Under the pieces are notes generated by a model, which ran no database searches, was not told the origin of the DNA, and saw only the letters and a list, made by a program, of their open reading frames with translations. Below, piece by piece: positions 46,567 to 56,376 of a stretch of DNA of 64,000 nt. The translations under genes were made by a program, and so were the position numbers. Origin of the DNA: Lunularia cruciata (lineage: Eukaryota; Streptophyta; Marchantiopsida; Lunulariales; Lunulariaceae); NCBI GenBank assembly GCA_948567375.1, contig OX419760.1, forward strand, positions 12,896,001 to 12,960,000, read 5' to 3'. Numbering within the stretch: position 1 is the stretch's first letter; every line of letters starts with the position of its first letter.

Positions 46567-47161
46567 TATAATACTTTGACGAGAAGAGAACTCTCCAAGA
46601 GAGATACAAAAGAGAAAACACAATTTCCCACTCAATACTTTGATGCCCCAAAGGAGCACCTTCTCTTTATTATATATCAAAGTGGATCCACTCAAAGGAA
46701 GCTCCACTCTTGGATCAAAAACATGGATTGTTGACCTGTCATTGAGCTTCATCCTTGGATTAGTTGTTGGATGGGTGACATGACAATCCTTGTCCTATCT
46801 CGTTAGTCAAATGGGTTTGACAAAAGGGAATCTTTAGGGAATCTTCCTATAGGGAGCTCAGAATCACGTGGGTGAGGTACCATTGGAAAGTTCTCAATGA
46901 GATGAATCATAGAGGGGAGAAGGCAAACATTTTGTCCTTGAGGGGAGGATTCTTTTCATTTTTGAGGCCTAATTCATCCATTTGGGCCTCCAAAATTAGC
47001 TCTAAAGTTTTTAGGCTATTTTCAACTTCTGCACTATTAGTAGAAATACTCTTTTGGTGACACCTCTATTTGATCTCCTAGCCCAATGTACACAACATCC
47101 TTCTATATGTTACCAAGCCAATTTTCACCTCCAAATAATATGTCTAGCTACTTGTGTTACA
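46567..47161 (-). repeat. 3' LTR of E3
   Basis: About 595 bp, pair of 52,374-52,957. Minus strand starts TGTAACACAAGTAGC at 47,161; the left end is placed by alignment and by the ACATC duplication. Confidence 0.9.
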
Positions 47162-47178
47162 AACCTCCCCCCATTAAG
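47162..47178 (-). promoter_or_regulatory. E3 polypurine tract
   Basis: Minus strand CTTAATGGGGGGAGGTT directly before the 3' LTR. Confidence 0.92.
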
Positions 47179-47204
47179 ATGCAACATCCTCGTTGCAAAG
47201 TTGT

Positions 47205-47400
47205 TGCTCAAAAGATTGAACTAACACTGGTGCATTTGTCAAGTTGGCTGTTGGCTCCCATGTTGCCTCATATAAAAATTACCCTTTCTAATGGACTGGA
47301 TATTCCACACGTGGATGGCAAGTATCACGGATGCATTTCTTAAGAATGCATTTGACCTCATACTCCTCCGCCTCATCAACAAGGGTTGGACAAGGTCAAC
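47205..47400 (-). pseudogene. E3 chromodomain remnant
   Basis: Minus strand reads DEAEEYEVKCILKKCIRD, RVEYPVH, stop, KG, stop, then YEATWEPTANLTNAPVLVQS. This matches the chromodomain pattern (YEVE-x-IL, Y-LVKWKGY, ATWEP-x-x-NL-x-NAP). The WKGY aromatic core is destroyed by stops. In chromoviruses this domain guides integration to chromatin marks. Confidence 0.85.
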
Positions 47401-48690
47401 TTTCTTGTATGGAAGAGAAGTGGGGCGGTCAAAGAGCATATTGTAATAATAAGGAAACATGAAACATGAAACATTGGGTGGATCTTCATATGTGGCGGTA
47501 GCTCAAGGTGATAGGCCACGATGCCGATGCAACAAAGGATGGAGAAAAGTCCAATAAAATGAGGTCTAAGCTTATGAGGACCAACTAACTTGAGATTGGT
47601 GGTGTGCATTTGCATATTTCTTCTACCAATTTTGAGTGATCTACAACTTGTGCTTAGCATTCTCCATACACGGTTGAATTTGAGAAACAAAAGTGTTGAC
47701 AACATCAACCTTGGTAGCCATCGGACAAACCTTCATCAAGCTTGCAGGTGTGAAAGGATGCTCTCTATACATGAGGAAGAATGGTATGACTTGTGTGGAA
47801 GCATTCACTAAATTGTTCTAAGCAAATTCCACCAATGGGAGTAAGGTGTCCCAACTCTCTTGCTCATCCAAAGTAAAACTCCAAAGCATGTCCACAATCA
47901 TGCAATTTTCCCTCTCTATTTGTCCATTGGTCTATGGATTGTAAGCTGTGGACATGGCCAATTTGGTCTTGAAGAACCCAAAGAGTGTTCTCCAAAACAA
48001 ACTAGTGAATTGAGTGCCTCTATTTGTGATGAGCGCTTGAGACAAGCCATGATGGGAAAAGACTACATCTAAGTACATTTGAGCTAGTTGTGGGGCAGTC
48101 ACATCCTTGGTGGTAGGACACATATGAATCATTTTATTGAGTCTCTCAACAAAGACTATGATGGAGTCAAACCCAGAGGTGGTCTTAAGCAACTCACAAA
48201 TCAGATCCATGCTTATCTGTTCCCAATGTTGTGTAGGAGTGGGGAGAGGTTGGAGGAGTCTTGTGGGAGCTTTATTAGAAGCCTTATTTTGTTGACAAAG
48301 TAGGCAGCTCCAAACATATTCCATCACATTGTTGCTCATCTTGGGCCAAAAGTAATGGCATTTGACCGCATCTAAGGTCTTGTCCACTCCAATATGACCT
48401 ACAATGGCCAAATCATGACATTCTACTAAGATGGTGGTTCTTAGATTCGTGTCATTTGGGATCCATAACTTGGCATCACTCAAGGTGAGTCCTTGGGTGC
48501 AGGTGATGCCTTTGGATGATTGAGCACCTACAATTTGTGGATCATATTTTGTAGTAACAAGAGTCTTGGGCCAAAATTTAAGGTTCATCTTGATTTCTAC
48601 TACCAAATTGTTTGCCATTGGCATTTGGGTGAATGCATTTGCAAGTTGCTTCTTGCCTTCCACATATTTGATTGTCATGTTGAATTGTTG
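47401..48690 (-). pseudogene. E3 integrase
   Basis: A 248-codon open frame (48,678-47,932) holds the zinc part (ECHDLAIVGHIGVDKTLDAV, CLLCQQNK) and core (ISMDLICELLKTTSGFDSII, ALITNRGTQFTSLFW), ending at a stop just before the third acidic motif (NGQIEREN). The second acidic motif is usually S-D-R-G-T-Q-F; here Asp is Asn, so the core is inactive despite the long frame. The first Asp (MDLI) is present. Confidence 0.9.
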
Positions 48691-50050
48691 TCTCCACTCT
48701 ACCCACCAAATCTATTAACGAGAAAGATCTTTTTGTATCTTGAGGTAGATTGAAGGTTTGTGGTCCATCTCTACCACAAATGCCTTCTCACCCAGATAGT
48801 GCTTCCAATGCTTGGTTGTAAGGACAATGGCCAGCTCTTCTTGTTTGGTGGTATGATAGTTGCATTTTTCCGGTAACAACTTTTAAGAGAAATGTACAAT
48901 TGGGTGCCATCCAGCGTGCCATTCTTGTCGTAGGACTACTCCTATTGCTATACCTAATGCATCTTTAGCCATCTTGATTGGATGTTTTGGGTCATACCAT
49001 TTCAAGATTGGTGCATGTAGTAATGTGTCTTTCAACTCCTAAAAGACCAATTCTTGTGTAGTTCCCCATATCTACTTCTTCCCCTTGCCCAATAGTGTTG
49101 TTGGAGGTTGTGCAATCTTGGAGAAGCCCTTGACAAATTGACGATAAAACCCCATCAATCCCAAGAAACTCTTGAGTTGAGTTTGATCTTCTGGAGCACT
49201 CCATTTTTTAATGACCTCTATTTTATCTCTTAACACTTGGATACCTTTTGCACTTACTCTATGCCCCAAGTAGTCTACTTCATATTTGCCAAACTTGCAT
49301 TTTGAGATTGGCATACAATTGATTTTGTTGCAAAATCTAGAGGACTTCTTGTAGATGTTGCTTGTGCTCTGTCAACATCCTATTGTAGACTAAGATATCA
49401 TCAAGAAAAATGATTACACATTTATCCAAGTATAGATGAAATATGTCATTCATCAAACTCATGAAGTGGTTGGAGCATTGGTGAGGCCAAATGGCATCAC
49501 CAAGTACTCAAAGTGACCATACCTTGTTCAAAAGGCCATTTTTTGTATGTCTTCTTCCGCAATTCTGATTTGGTTGTAACCACTCCACAAATCAAGTTTG
49601 GTGAAATGCCTTGCCCCATTGAGTTGATCAAGCAAGTCATCCATGCAAGGTAATGGATATTTGTTCTTCACCGTTTGTTGATTCAATCCCTGGTAGTCAA
49701 TGCACATGTGCATTGTTTCGTCCTTCTTCTTCACAAACAATATAGGAGTCCCATATGGTGACACATTGGGTTGGATAAACCCCTTTTGCAACATATCTTC
49801 AATTTGAGCCTTACACTCCTCCAACTCATGAGGTGATAGTCAATATGGGGCTGATAGTCAATATGGGGCCTTACAAGGAGGTATCTTCTCAAGAAGTATC
49901 TCAATTTTATGATCTACTCTCCATTTTGGAGGTAAAACTATAGGTAATTAATTTGGAAAGACATCTTGGAACTCATTGACCACATCTTTCAATTTCTCAA
50001 GAATTTGTCTCTTGTGTTGGACACTCTAGACTTCTCTTATTAAACCCATG
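48691..50050 (-). pseudogene. E3 reverse transcriptase and RNase H
   Basis: [82 protein letters not shown] and [20 protein letters not shown] (LDD box intact), then DYLGHRVSAKGIQV and FLGLMGFYRQFVKGFSKIA. RNase H follows with less sense to about 48,700. A 19-bp tandem duplication (TGATAGTCAATATGGGGC) sits near 49,836-49,872. Confidence 0.9.
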
Positions 50051-50321
50051 AAACATGTATTTGTCTTACAATAGATGTGGTTCCTACAACATATAGAGGC
50101 AACTCTTGCCTTTGTGATCTTCCTTTAACCCCAAAGATCATCCATTGACTAGTTTTCACTACTTTCTTTCTCCAATCCACCATGGGGTTATAGTGCTCCA
50201 TCCATGGCATAGCTAAGATTGCATCATAACAATCTAGTTGTATCACTCGCCACTTGACTGCCTCTTGATACTCTCCTATAAAGAGTATTACCTTTCTAGG
50301 TAATGACTCAATCCTCTCTAT

Positions 50322-50770
50322 CTAACCATTAGGTAACTCTACTTTGTCCTTCTCATCCTTCTTTACTTCCATCCCCAACCTTATTGCAATAGAGTGAGAC
50401 AAGAAATTCTCTATTGCCCCAAGGTCTATCAAAACTTTCACCGGATTTCCTTCTAACACTCCATTTACAACAATTAATTGTGTGTTTATCTTCCTCCATC
50501 TTTGCACACTTGTCCTCTTCATTGCCCCGCTTTTAGTCTTTTTCACTGTGCTAGTAAGGCCATAAGGTACATTTACTAGCAATCTTTGTTTTTCAATGTG
50601 GTTTCCATATCTCCCTCTTCAATTTGTCTCTCCATGTGGTTCAGAGGTTGCTTGTATGAAGGCCGAGGGCCTCTAAGATGATGAACATAACAATTGATGG
50701 CTATGTGCCCAATTTGGCCACAATTGTAACATCATCTTTATTTTTTTAGCACTTTCTCTCCATGGAACTC
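50322..50770 (-). pseudogene. E3 zinc knuckle and protease
   Basis: Zinc knuckle CYNCGQIGHIAINC at about 50,720-50,762 keeps all four ligands. The protease frame (50,582-50,322) reads VKVLIDLGAIENFLSHSIAI, with active-site D-S-G changed to D-L-G. Confidence 0.85.
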
Positions 50771-50795
50771 TTTCTCTCTTTTCTTTGATCCATCC

Positions 50796-51625
50796 CTAAT
50801 CTCCTTGGAGAGGTCTTGCTCCTCTATCTTGGAACCAAATGTTGCACAATTCCATCAGAATTGGTCCACAAAAATGGTGTGCATTAGCCCAATAGTTTTG
50901 CATTGGTGTTATCACTTCACCTCCTCCAAGCGCCCTTGCTATTTTTTGAGTGCAAGCAATGGCTTCAAAAACCATACGAGGATTTTCCACCATTATCTCT
51001 TAGCAAATCCACTCTTTTAATCCTCTCTTGAAATTATCAAGAGCTTTGCCTAGACTCATATTGGTTATCACAACTTGGAGATCTAGAAATGCCTCCACGT
51101 ACTCTTGTATGCTATTCTTTTGCTTCAACTCCCAGAGTATGGTTTGGGCCATTTGCACAGAATCCACAGATTGGAAATTCTTGAGCAGCCCTAATTGCAT
51201 GGCTATCCAAGCAACCTCTCTTCCTTTTACCAGCAATGATCATTTTCAAGCATCATACCATGTGAGGGCTTTTCGGTCAAGTACCCACACGCAAACACAC
51301 CTATAGAATGATCAATGATCTCCGTTGTCAACAATCAAAGGTATCAAGTCATTCTTGAAATCCAATTTTCCACTACTCCCATGGAACATTGTCCTTTGTA
51401 AGGCTTGACGTTGCACGTCTATTTCATTTGTAGTGACAATGTGGCTTGGTTGTTGATTGATATCATCAGCATGCATAACTTTCCAAGTACTTCAATCACT
51501 AGTACTGCTTGTTGAGACAACTCCTCTTCTTGCATTACTTGATCATTCTTGATAGTAAGTATTTGATTTTGTAATTCCTCCATGGTCATCTTGATTTCTT
51601 GAAACTCGTTCAACATCCCTTGCAT
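50796..51625 (-). pseudogene. E3 gag
   Basis: Pieces include MEELQNQILTIKNDQVMQEE (51,570, coiled-coil-like), VAWIAMQLGLLKNFQSVDSV, ILWELKQKNSIQEYVEAFLD and LGKALDNFKRGLKEWIC, a gypsy gag. Frame changes and a stop near 51,000. Confidence 0.8.
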
Positions 51626-51720
51626 TCCTTACGTCATTGACAGTAAGTATTTGATTTTGCAATTCTTCCATGGTCATCTTGATTTCTCAAAACTTGTTCA
51701 ACATCCCCTACATTACTTGT
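51543..51720. repeat. 88-bp tandem duplication at the E3 gag start
   Basis: GTAAGTATTTGATTTTG and CCATGGTCATCTTGATTTCT occur twice with an 88-bp shift (51,555 and 51,643). It duplicates the MEELQNQIL coding segment. Confidence 0.9.
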
Positions 51721-52356
51721 ATTCCTTGCATCCCCTACATTCCTCTTGCAATTGCGGATCCATGATTCCTACACATGATTGATGTTCAATTGCTACTTCC
51801 TACTTCAATAAAGGGTTAGAATGATCACTCAAGAAGAATCACAAACTATGGGGACTACCATTGGAACCTCAAAGGCTATCACTTGTTGATAATATTCCTC
51901 ACCAAAATTGTGGACTACAAAATCCCTAAACATCACTTTTGGTCTAACTACATATGGATTTCTACTTGTGTGTTGAAAAGGTGAGGATTTGGTTCATTCA
52001 AATCCATAACATCATAATAGAATGTAGATTTTCAAATCCCACTCTTTGTTGTATACCACCATAGGTAGAATCACCGGGTTTGGTGAATTCATCACTCTAT
52101 CCATGAATTTTGCTCCAAAGTGATAAACAAGAGATACTCTCATTTGCTAACACCGGATGTACATAATCTTGATATAGAATGGGTTCAAGAATGGGAAGCT
52201 AGGTGCAAGAAATTGTCCTCTCGGTGCTACCATCTCATCCGCTCTCTAAAACACTTCCAAGTCTAGCAATTGCATTATGTTTTCTCCCCTTAAATTACTT
52301 GGTCTCAGTAGCTCGTGTTCTTCCAAGATGGGTGATCCACTCTCTTGGATTAAAAA
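51721..52356 (-). other. E3 leader
   Basis: Between gag and primer site. No ORF or motif supported. Confidence 0.5.
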
Positions 52357-52373
52357 ACCTACTCTGATACCAT
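52357..52373 (-). promoter_or_regulatory. E3 primer-binding site, tRNA-iMet
   Basis: Minus strand AATGGTATCAGAGTAGG, adjacent to the LTR, matching T-G-G-T-A-T-C-A-G-A-G. Confidence 0.9.
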
Positions 52374-52957
52374 TGTTATACTTTAAGGACAAGAGAAATA
52401 CAAGAGAGAAAACACAATTTCAAACTCAATACTCCAATGCCCCAAAGGAGCACCTTTTCTTTATTATATAGCAAAGAGGATCCACTCAAAAGAAGCTCCA
52501 TCCTTGGATCAGAAACCTAGATTGGTGATTTTTCAGTGAGCTCCATCTTTGGATTAGTTTTTTTGGATGGGTGACATGTCAATCCTTGTCCTATCTACTT
52601 GGTCAAACGGGTTTGACTAAAGGGAAGCTTTAGGGAATCTTCCTATAGGGAGCTCAGAATCACATGGGTGAGGTACCATTGAAAAACTCTCAATGAGACT
52701 AATCATAAGGGGGAGAACGCAAGTCTATTCTTCTTGAGGGGGGGAATCTATTCCTTTTCAAGGCCTAATTCATCCATTTAGGCTTTTGAAATTGGCTCTA
52801 AAGTTTTCAGGCTATTTTTGGCTTTTTCCCTATTAGTAGAAGTACTCTTTGGTGACACCTCTATCTGATCTTCCTGGTCCAATGTACACAACATCCTTCT
52901 AGATGTTACCAAGCCAACTTTCACCTCCAGATAATATGTCTAGCTACTTGTGTTACA
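52374..52957 (-). repeat. 5' LTR of E3
   Basis: 584 bp, minus-strand TGTAACACAAG to AAGTATAACA. Followed on the right by ACATC. Confidence 0.93.
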
Positions 52958-53589
52958 ACATCCAACATCCAAAAAAAGAATCTTCCTTATACTCTTGTGA
53001 GCATAAATGATACAAGGAATGAACTATCTCAACTCTATCATCCAATGTGTCAACATCCTCAGTCTAAAATGCTCACATAAGGGTTATAATCCTCTACTTA
53101 AGCCACTCAATCTCCTCTTTAGTATGCCTAAAAGGAGGTGGGAGAGCAAGATCATAAGAAATTCTTGGTCACCATTCAAGGTCATCGTACTAGGCCCTCC
53201 ATGCACATGAGGCTCTATCTGGGTCACCTCAAATATATCTCTATACCAATACAACCCTCAATCTAAGACCTCTCACTTGCACTCTCTGTACTATTGGTCC
53301 AGGTCTCATGATTGACTATGTCTACTCTATTGGTCTAAGTCCCTATATACACATCTCCCTGAAAGGAGTATCTAATAGCCTCATGTACAAAACTCCTCCC
53401 TTCCTCAATTGCGTTGGTTAGAATAGTCCTGCCCTAGGTTAGAGTCCTCCTTCGTCTCATCTAATCAACACATGTCTCTCTAATTGCTCCATATTGTAGT
53501 AAACTCCTTCATGTAAAACTCCTTGTGATAGTTATTAGCCTAGGCCGTCAAGTCTCTACGTGCCACACCTAAGTCTAACTTAGCTAAAA
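52958..53589 (-). pseudogene. Unrecognised minus-strand ORF, copy 2, right part
   Basis: Continuation of 45,690-46,566 after E3; AACATCCAAAAAAAGAATCT aligns with about 29,240-29,260 in copy 1. Sense is mostly lost by 53,300. It ends at the assembly gap. Confidence 0.5.
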
Positions 53590-53789
53590 NNNNNNNNNNN
53601 NNNNNNNNNNNNNNNNNNNNNNNNNNNNNNNNNNNNNNNNNNNNNNNNNNNNNNNNNNNNNNNNNNNNNNNNNNNNNNNNNNNNNNNNNNNNNNNNNNNN
53701 NNNNNNNNNNNNNNNNNNNNNNNNNNNNNNNNNNNNNNNNNNNNNNNNNNNNNNNNNNNNNNNNNNNNNNNNNNNNNNNNNNNNNNNNN
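53590..53789. other. Assembly gap, 200 N
   Basis: Exactly 200 N, a placeholder length; true size unknown. The coiled-coil part of copy 2 would be expected here. Confidence 0.99.
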
Positions 53790-54955
53790 AATAGAAACTC
53801 TCAAGAGACTATCACTTACCTCTAGATTTGAGTATTCAATCTTAATACAAATCTTTACCTCCATCACTTCAAGATCCATCTCCAAATCCCCTTAATTGAA
53901 TCTTTGGGTTTGTCAAGCCAACACCATTGTATGTAGGTTATGTGTTTGGAGATGCTATGAAAATTAATGAGCCATTCACCTTTGTTGAAACTATCCATAT
54001 TCTCCTCATCTATCACTCTCTTATAAGAAAGAATCACTTGCTCTTCCTCCTCTACAATGGTTTGCTCCAAAATGTCTCCTTCTAAAAGCCCTAATACCAC
54101 TTCAAAAAAAATATCACTTCTCTAACTATCCTTTCTCTTCTACCTTCTTGATTCACCCTCAAAATTTATCCTCCAAAATTCACTCCCAATAGGTTTAAAA
54201 AATGTCCCTTCTTTGACTCTACTCTTCCTTGTGCCTTTTGGATTCACCCTCAAAAAATTTTGCTCCCAAATGGTCTCCCAAATTTTCTCTCTTTTGCCTC
54301 TCCAAATATCCTTAAAATTTTTCTTGACTCTCTTCTCTCGTCTTTTGCCTCCTAATTTTCCTTTAAAATTCCCTTCTACCCTATTGATTATCCTTCTAAA
54401 TTTCTCTTGTTTTCTCTCCGTTATCTCTTCTCTATTCTGCACTCCAAATTGTCTCTCAAAATCTCTCCTAATTGCTCTTCTCTCTTCGACCCTCTCAATT
54501 AACCCTCAAAATTTGTCCTCCAAAATTCACTCCCAAATTGTCCTCTCAAACCTTTTGAATTTTCTCTTCTCTTTGCACTTAGAAATTACTTGAGAATATC
54601 TCTTCCTCAACCAAAACCCCAATTTATATATCCTTATAAAGAAAGGTTGGAAAAATCCCTAACATCCTAAATTTAAGTAGATTTATCTCATCCTTATGTC
54701 CTTTTGAAATGCACAACTACCAAAATTGATAGTGGCCTCTAATGCAACATCCAATGGACACCAGTTGATATTGAATTCTCACATGGTAACTTGGCCACAC
54801 ACCAATGTATACCAAGATATCCCAATGCCTAAAATTTCCTAGTGCATTTATATCTTGAACATTTCTTTTTGTTACAAATGCCCCAACATCTCTAGTGCAG
54901 GCTAGTGCACATGAATGGATATAAACACATTCCATATTGAACATTTCAAGTCTTT
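53790..54955. other. Pyrimidine-rich repeat DNA
   Basis: From 54,140 to 54,590 the plus strand is strongly C/T with A-runs, and CACCCTCAAAATTT, CCTCCAAAATTCACTCCCAA and TTTTGCCTC recur. A TATA-like ATTTATATATCC lies at 54,630-54,641. Possibly an LTR or subterminal part of an element; no coding supported. Confidence 0.45.
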
Positions 54956-55706
54956 TATCAAAACATATCATGCAAGAAAACAAACATTTTGAGGCTTTGA
55001 GACAAGCATAGAATGAAAAAAAAGGTTATTTTCTTCATGGATTTAAATTCCACCAATATGTAAGTTGAATGCAAGATAGTAATGCAACACTCTATTCTAG
55101 TTTCTTCTTTGCCTTGGTCAAGCCCAACTAGAGGACCAAGGTCAATCGCTATGGGAAACAACATATTGTTCAAGATACTACGGGAAACAATATATTTTTC
55201 CTACTAATCCCATGTAGTTAGGAAATCCTTTATAAGCACATACTAAAGAAATTCTTCTTCTTTTCTCTTAATTTGGCCACTCCACTTCCCTCTCTAGAAT
55301 GGATAGGATGGAAATCATCACATGGTCTAAGAATTCAAGTGTCAACCAACACAAGTTCACCATATATTTAACTAGCATGCAACACATGCCTCATTTCCAT
55401 GGTGACCAAACCTATTGAGAGCAATTGATAGTTAGACCTGCATTGGTGTTTGATTTTTCCTATAGTTCCTTCTAAAATATACTAATCTTTAATAAGATTC
55501 ATGAGAGTATAGAAAGAATTAGAATCCATTCAAGTAAGTTGCTCAAAACGTTTCAAATGAAGATCATGAAAATATGTTGTGATAAATTCAGAAGTATGAG
55601 GAAAAGAAACTAGAGGTTCTAGATATTGCTGAAAATGCACTAACTCCCACCACCTTAGCAAGAGCTCCATGGTACCATTTTTATCTTCATTGTCATCTAA
55701 ACTCAT
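54956..55706 (-). pseudogene. Harbinger-like transposase, N-terminal fragment
   Basis: From Met 55,706: MSLDDNEDKNGTMELLLRWW, YLEPLVSFPHTSEFITTYFH, DLHLKRFEQLT, stop, MDSNSFYTLMNLIKD, and further left nucleotide homology to the GHHGNGAC region of 35,150-36,310. The catalytic part is not recognised. This gives a likelier protein start for the family: an acidic leader before MDxNSF. Confidence 0.75.
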
Positions 55707-56306
55707 ACTTGACGTGTTTGTCCAATTTTTAAATCCAAATTACAATATTTTATTTCTACTTTAGCACTTATACTCCATTGGATGGATTTTACAATTTTCT
55801 TCTTGAGTTATGTACAAATATCACATTGAGGCATTTTCACCATTCTCGTGGATTAGATTTTGTACGGAGGGAAGGGCTATAATAAGGACTACTCATCCTT
55901 ATTTTTGCAAACCATGGTTGAAATGTCACGACTCAACTTGGATTATCCATCAATATCAAACATTTACTTCAATATCAAACCTTTTACAACCCTAGCACAA
56001 AGGTCGCATCAAAGGTTTAGAGCAGAAAATGACCAAGATGGAAACCTAGGAGCAAGTAATTGGGGATCTTATGCTTCCACAAGCAATCTGGGATCTCAAA
56101 TCTTGGGAATGTCACAAAGAAGGTCAAGAGAAGTCGGAAACCCAAATCTCAAGAACTCAAAACTAGAGCAAACGGGGACCTTATACTTCCGCAAACCTAC
56201 ATCTCAACAATGTCACGAGGAAAGGTCAAGGAATTGGAGATTCAAATATAGGGCAATCAAATTTGGAAGGTCATGACTTGATGAGGAAGGGCGAGAGCAC
56301 CAACTA
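55707..56306. other. Boundary region with a 115-bp tandem duplication
   Basis: About 56,049-56,275 holds two diverged copies of one unit (GGGGATCTTATGCTTCC / GGGGACCTTATACTTCC, shift about 115 bp). A 138-codon plus-strand ORF (55,860-56,276) spans it but has no known domain and is partly made of the duplication; not called a gene. Confidence 0.5.
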
Positions 56307-56376
56307 AAATCTCACTACTCGATGAGGAATGTTGGAGGGACTACCCTCCAACATTCCTCGTTGAGTAGTGAAATTT
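56307..56376. repeat. Near-perfect long hairpin
   Basis: Arms of about 33 bp with three mismatches around a 4-base loop (ACTA, 56,340-56,343). Inner arms GAGGAATGTTGGAGGG and CCCTCCAACATTCCTC are perfect. Compatible with a foldback element or a hairpin RNA; no expression evidence. Confidence 0.88.

Larger units (their letters stand above)
46567..52957 (-). mobile_element. Ty3/gypsy chromovirus-like element E3, TSD ACATC
   Basis: Full-length minus-strand element of 6,391 bp: LTR, iMet primer site, gag, zinc knuckle, protease, RT, RNase H, integrase, chromodomain remnant, polypurine tract, LTR. ACATC flanks it at 46,562-46,566 and 52,958-52,962. The chromodomain after integrase places it among chromoviruses, a different branch from E1/E2. 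All ORFs are broken. Confidence 0.93.

Noticed and set aside
53580-53885. Apparent 101-codon ORF across the N run
   Set aside because: Most of it is N; not real sequence.
55860-56276. 138-codon plus-strand ORF
   Set aside because: Partly built from a tandem duplication next to transposon debris, with no recognisable motif.
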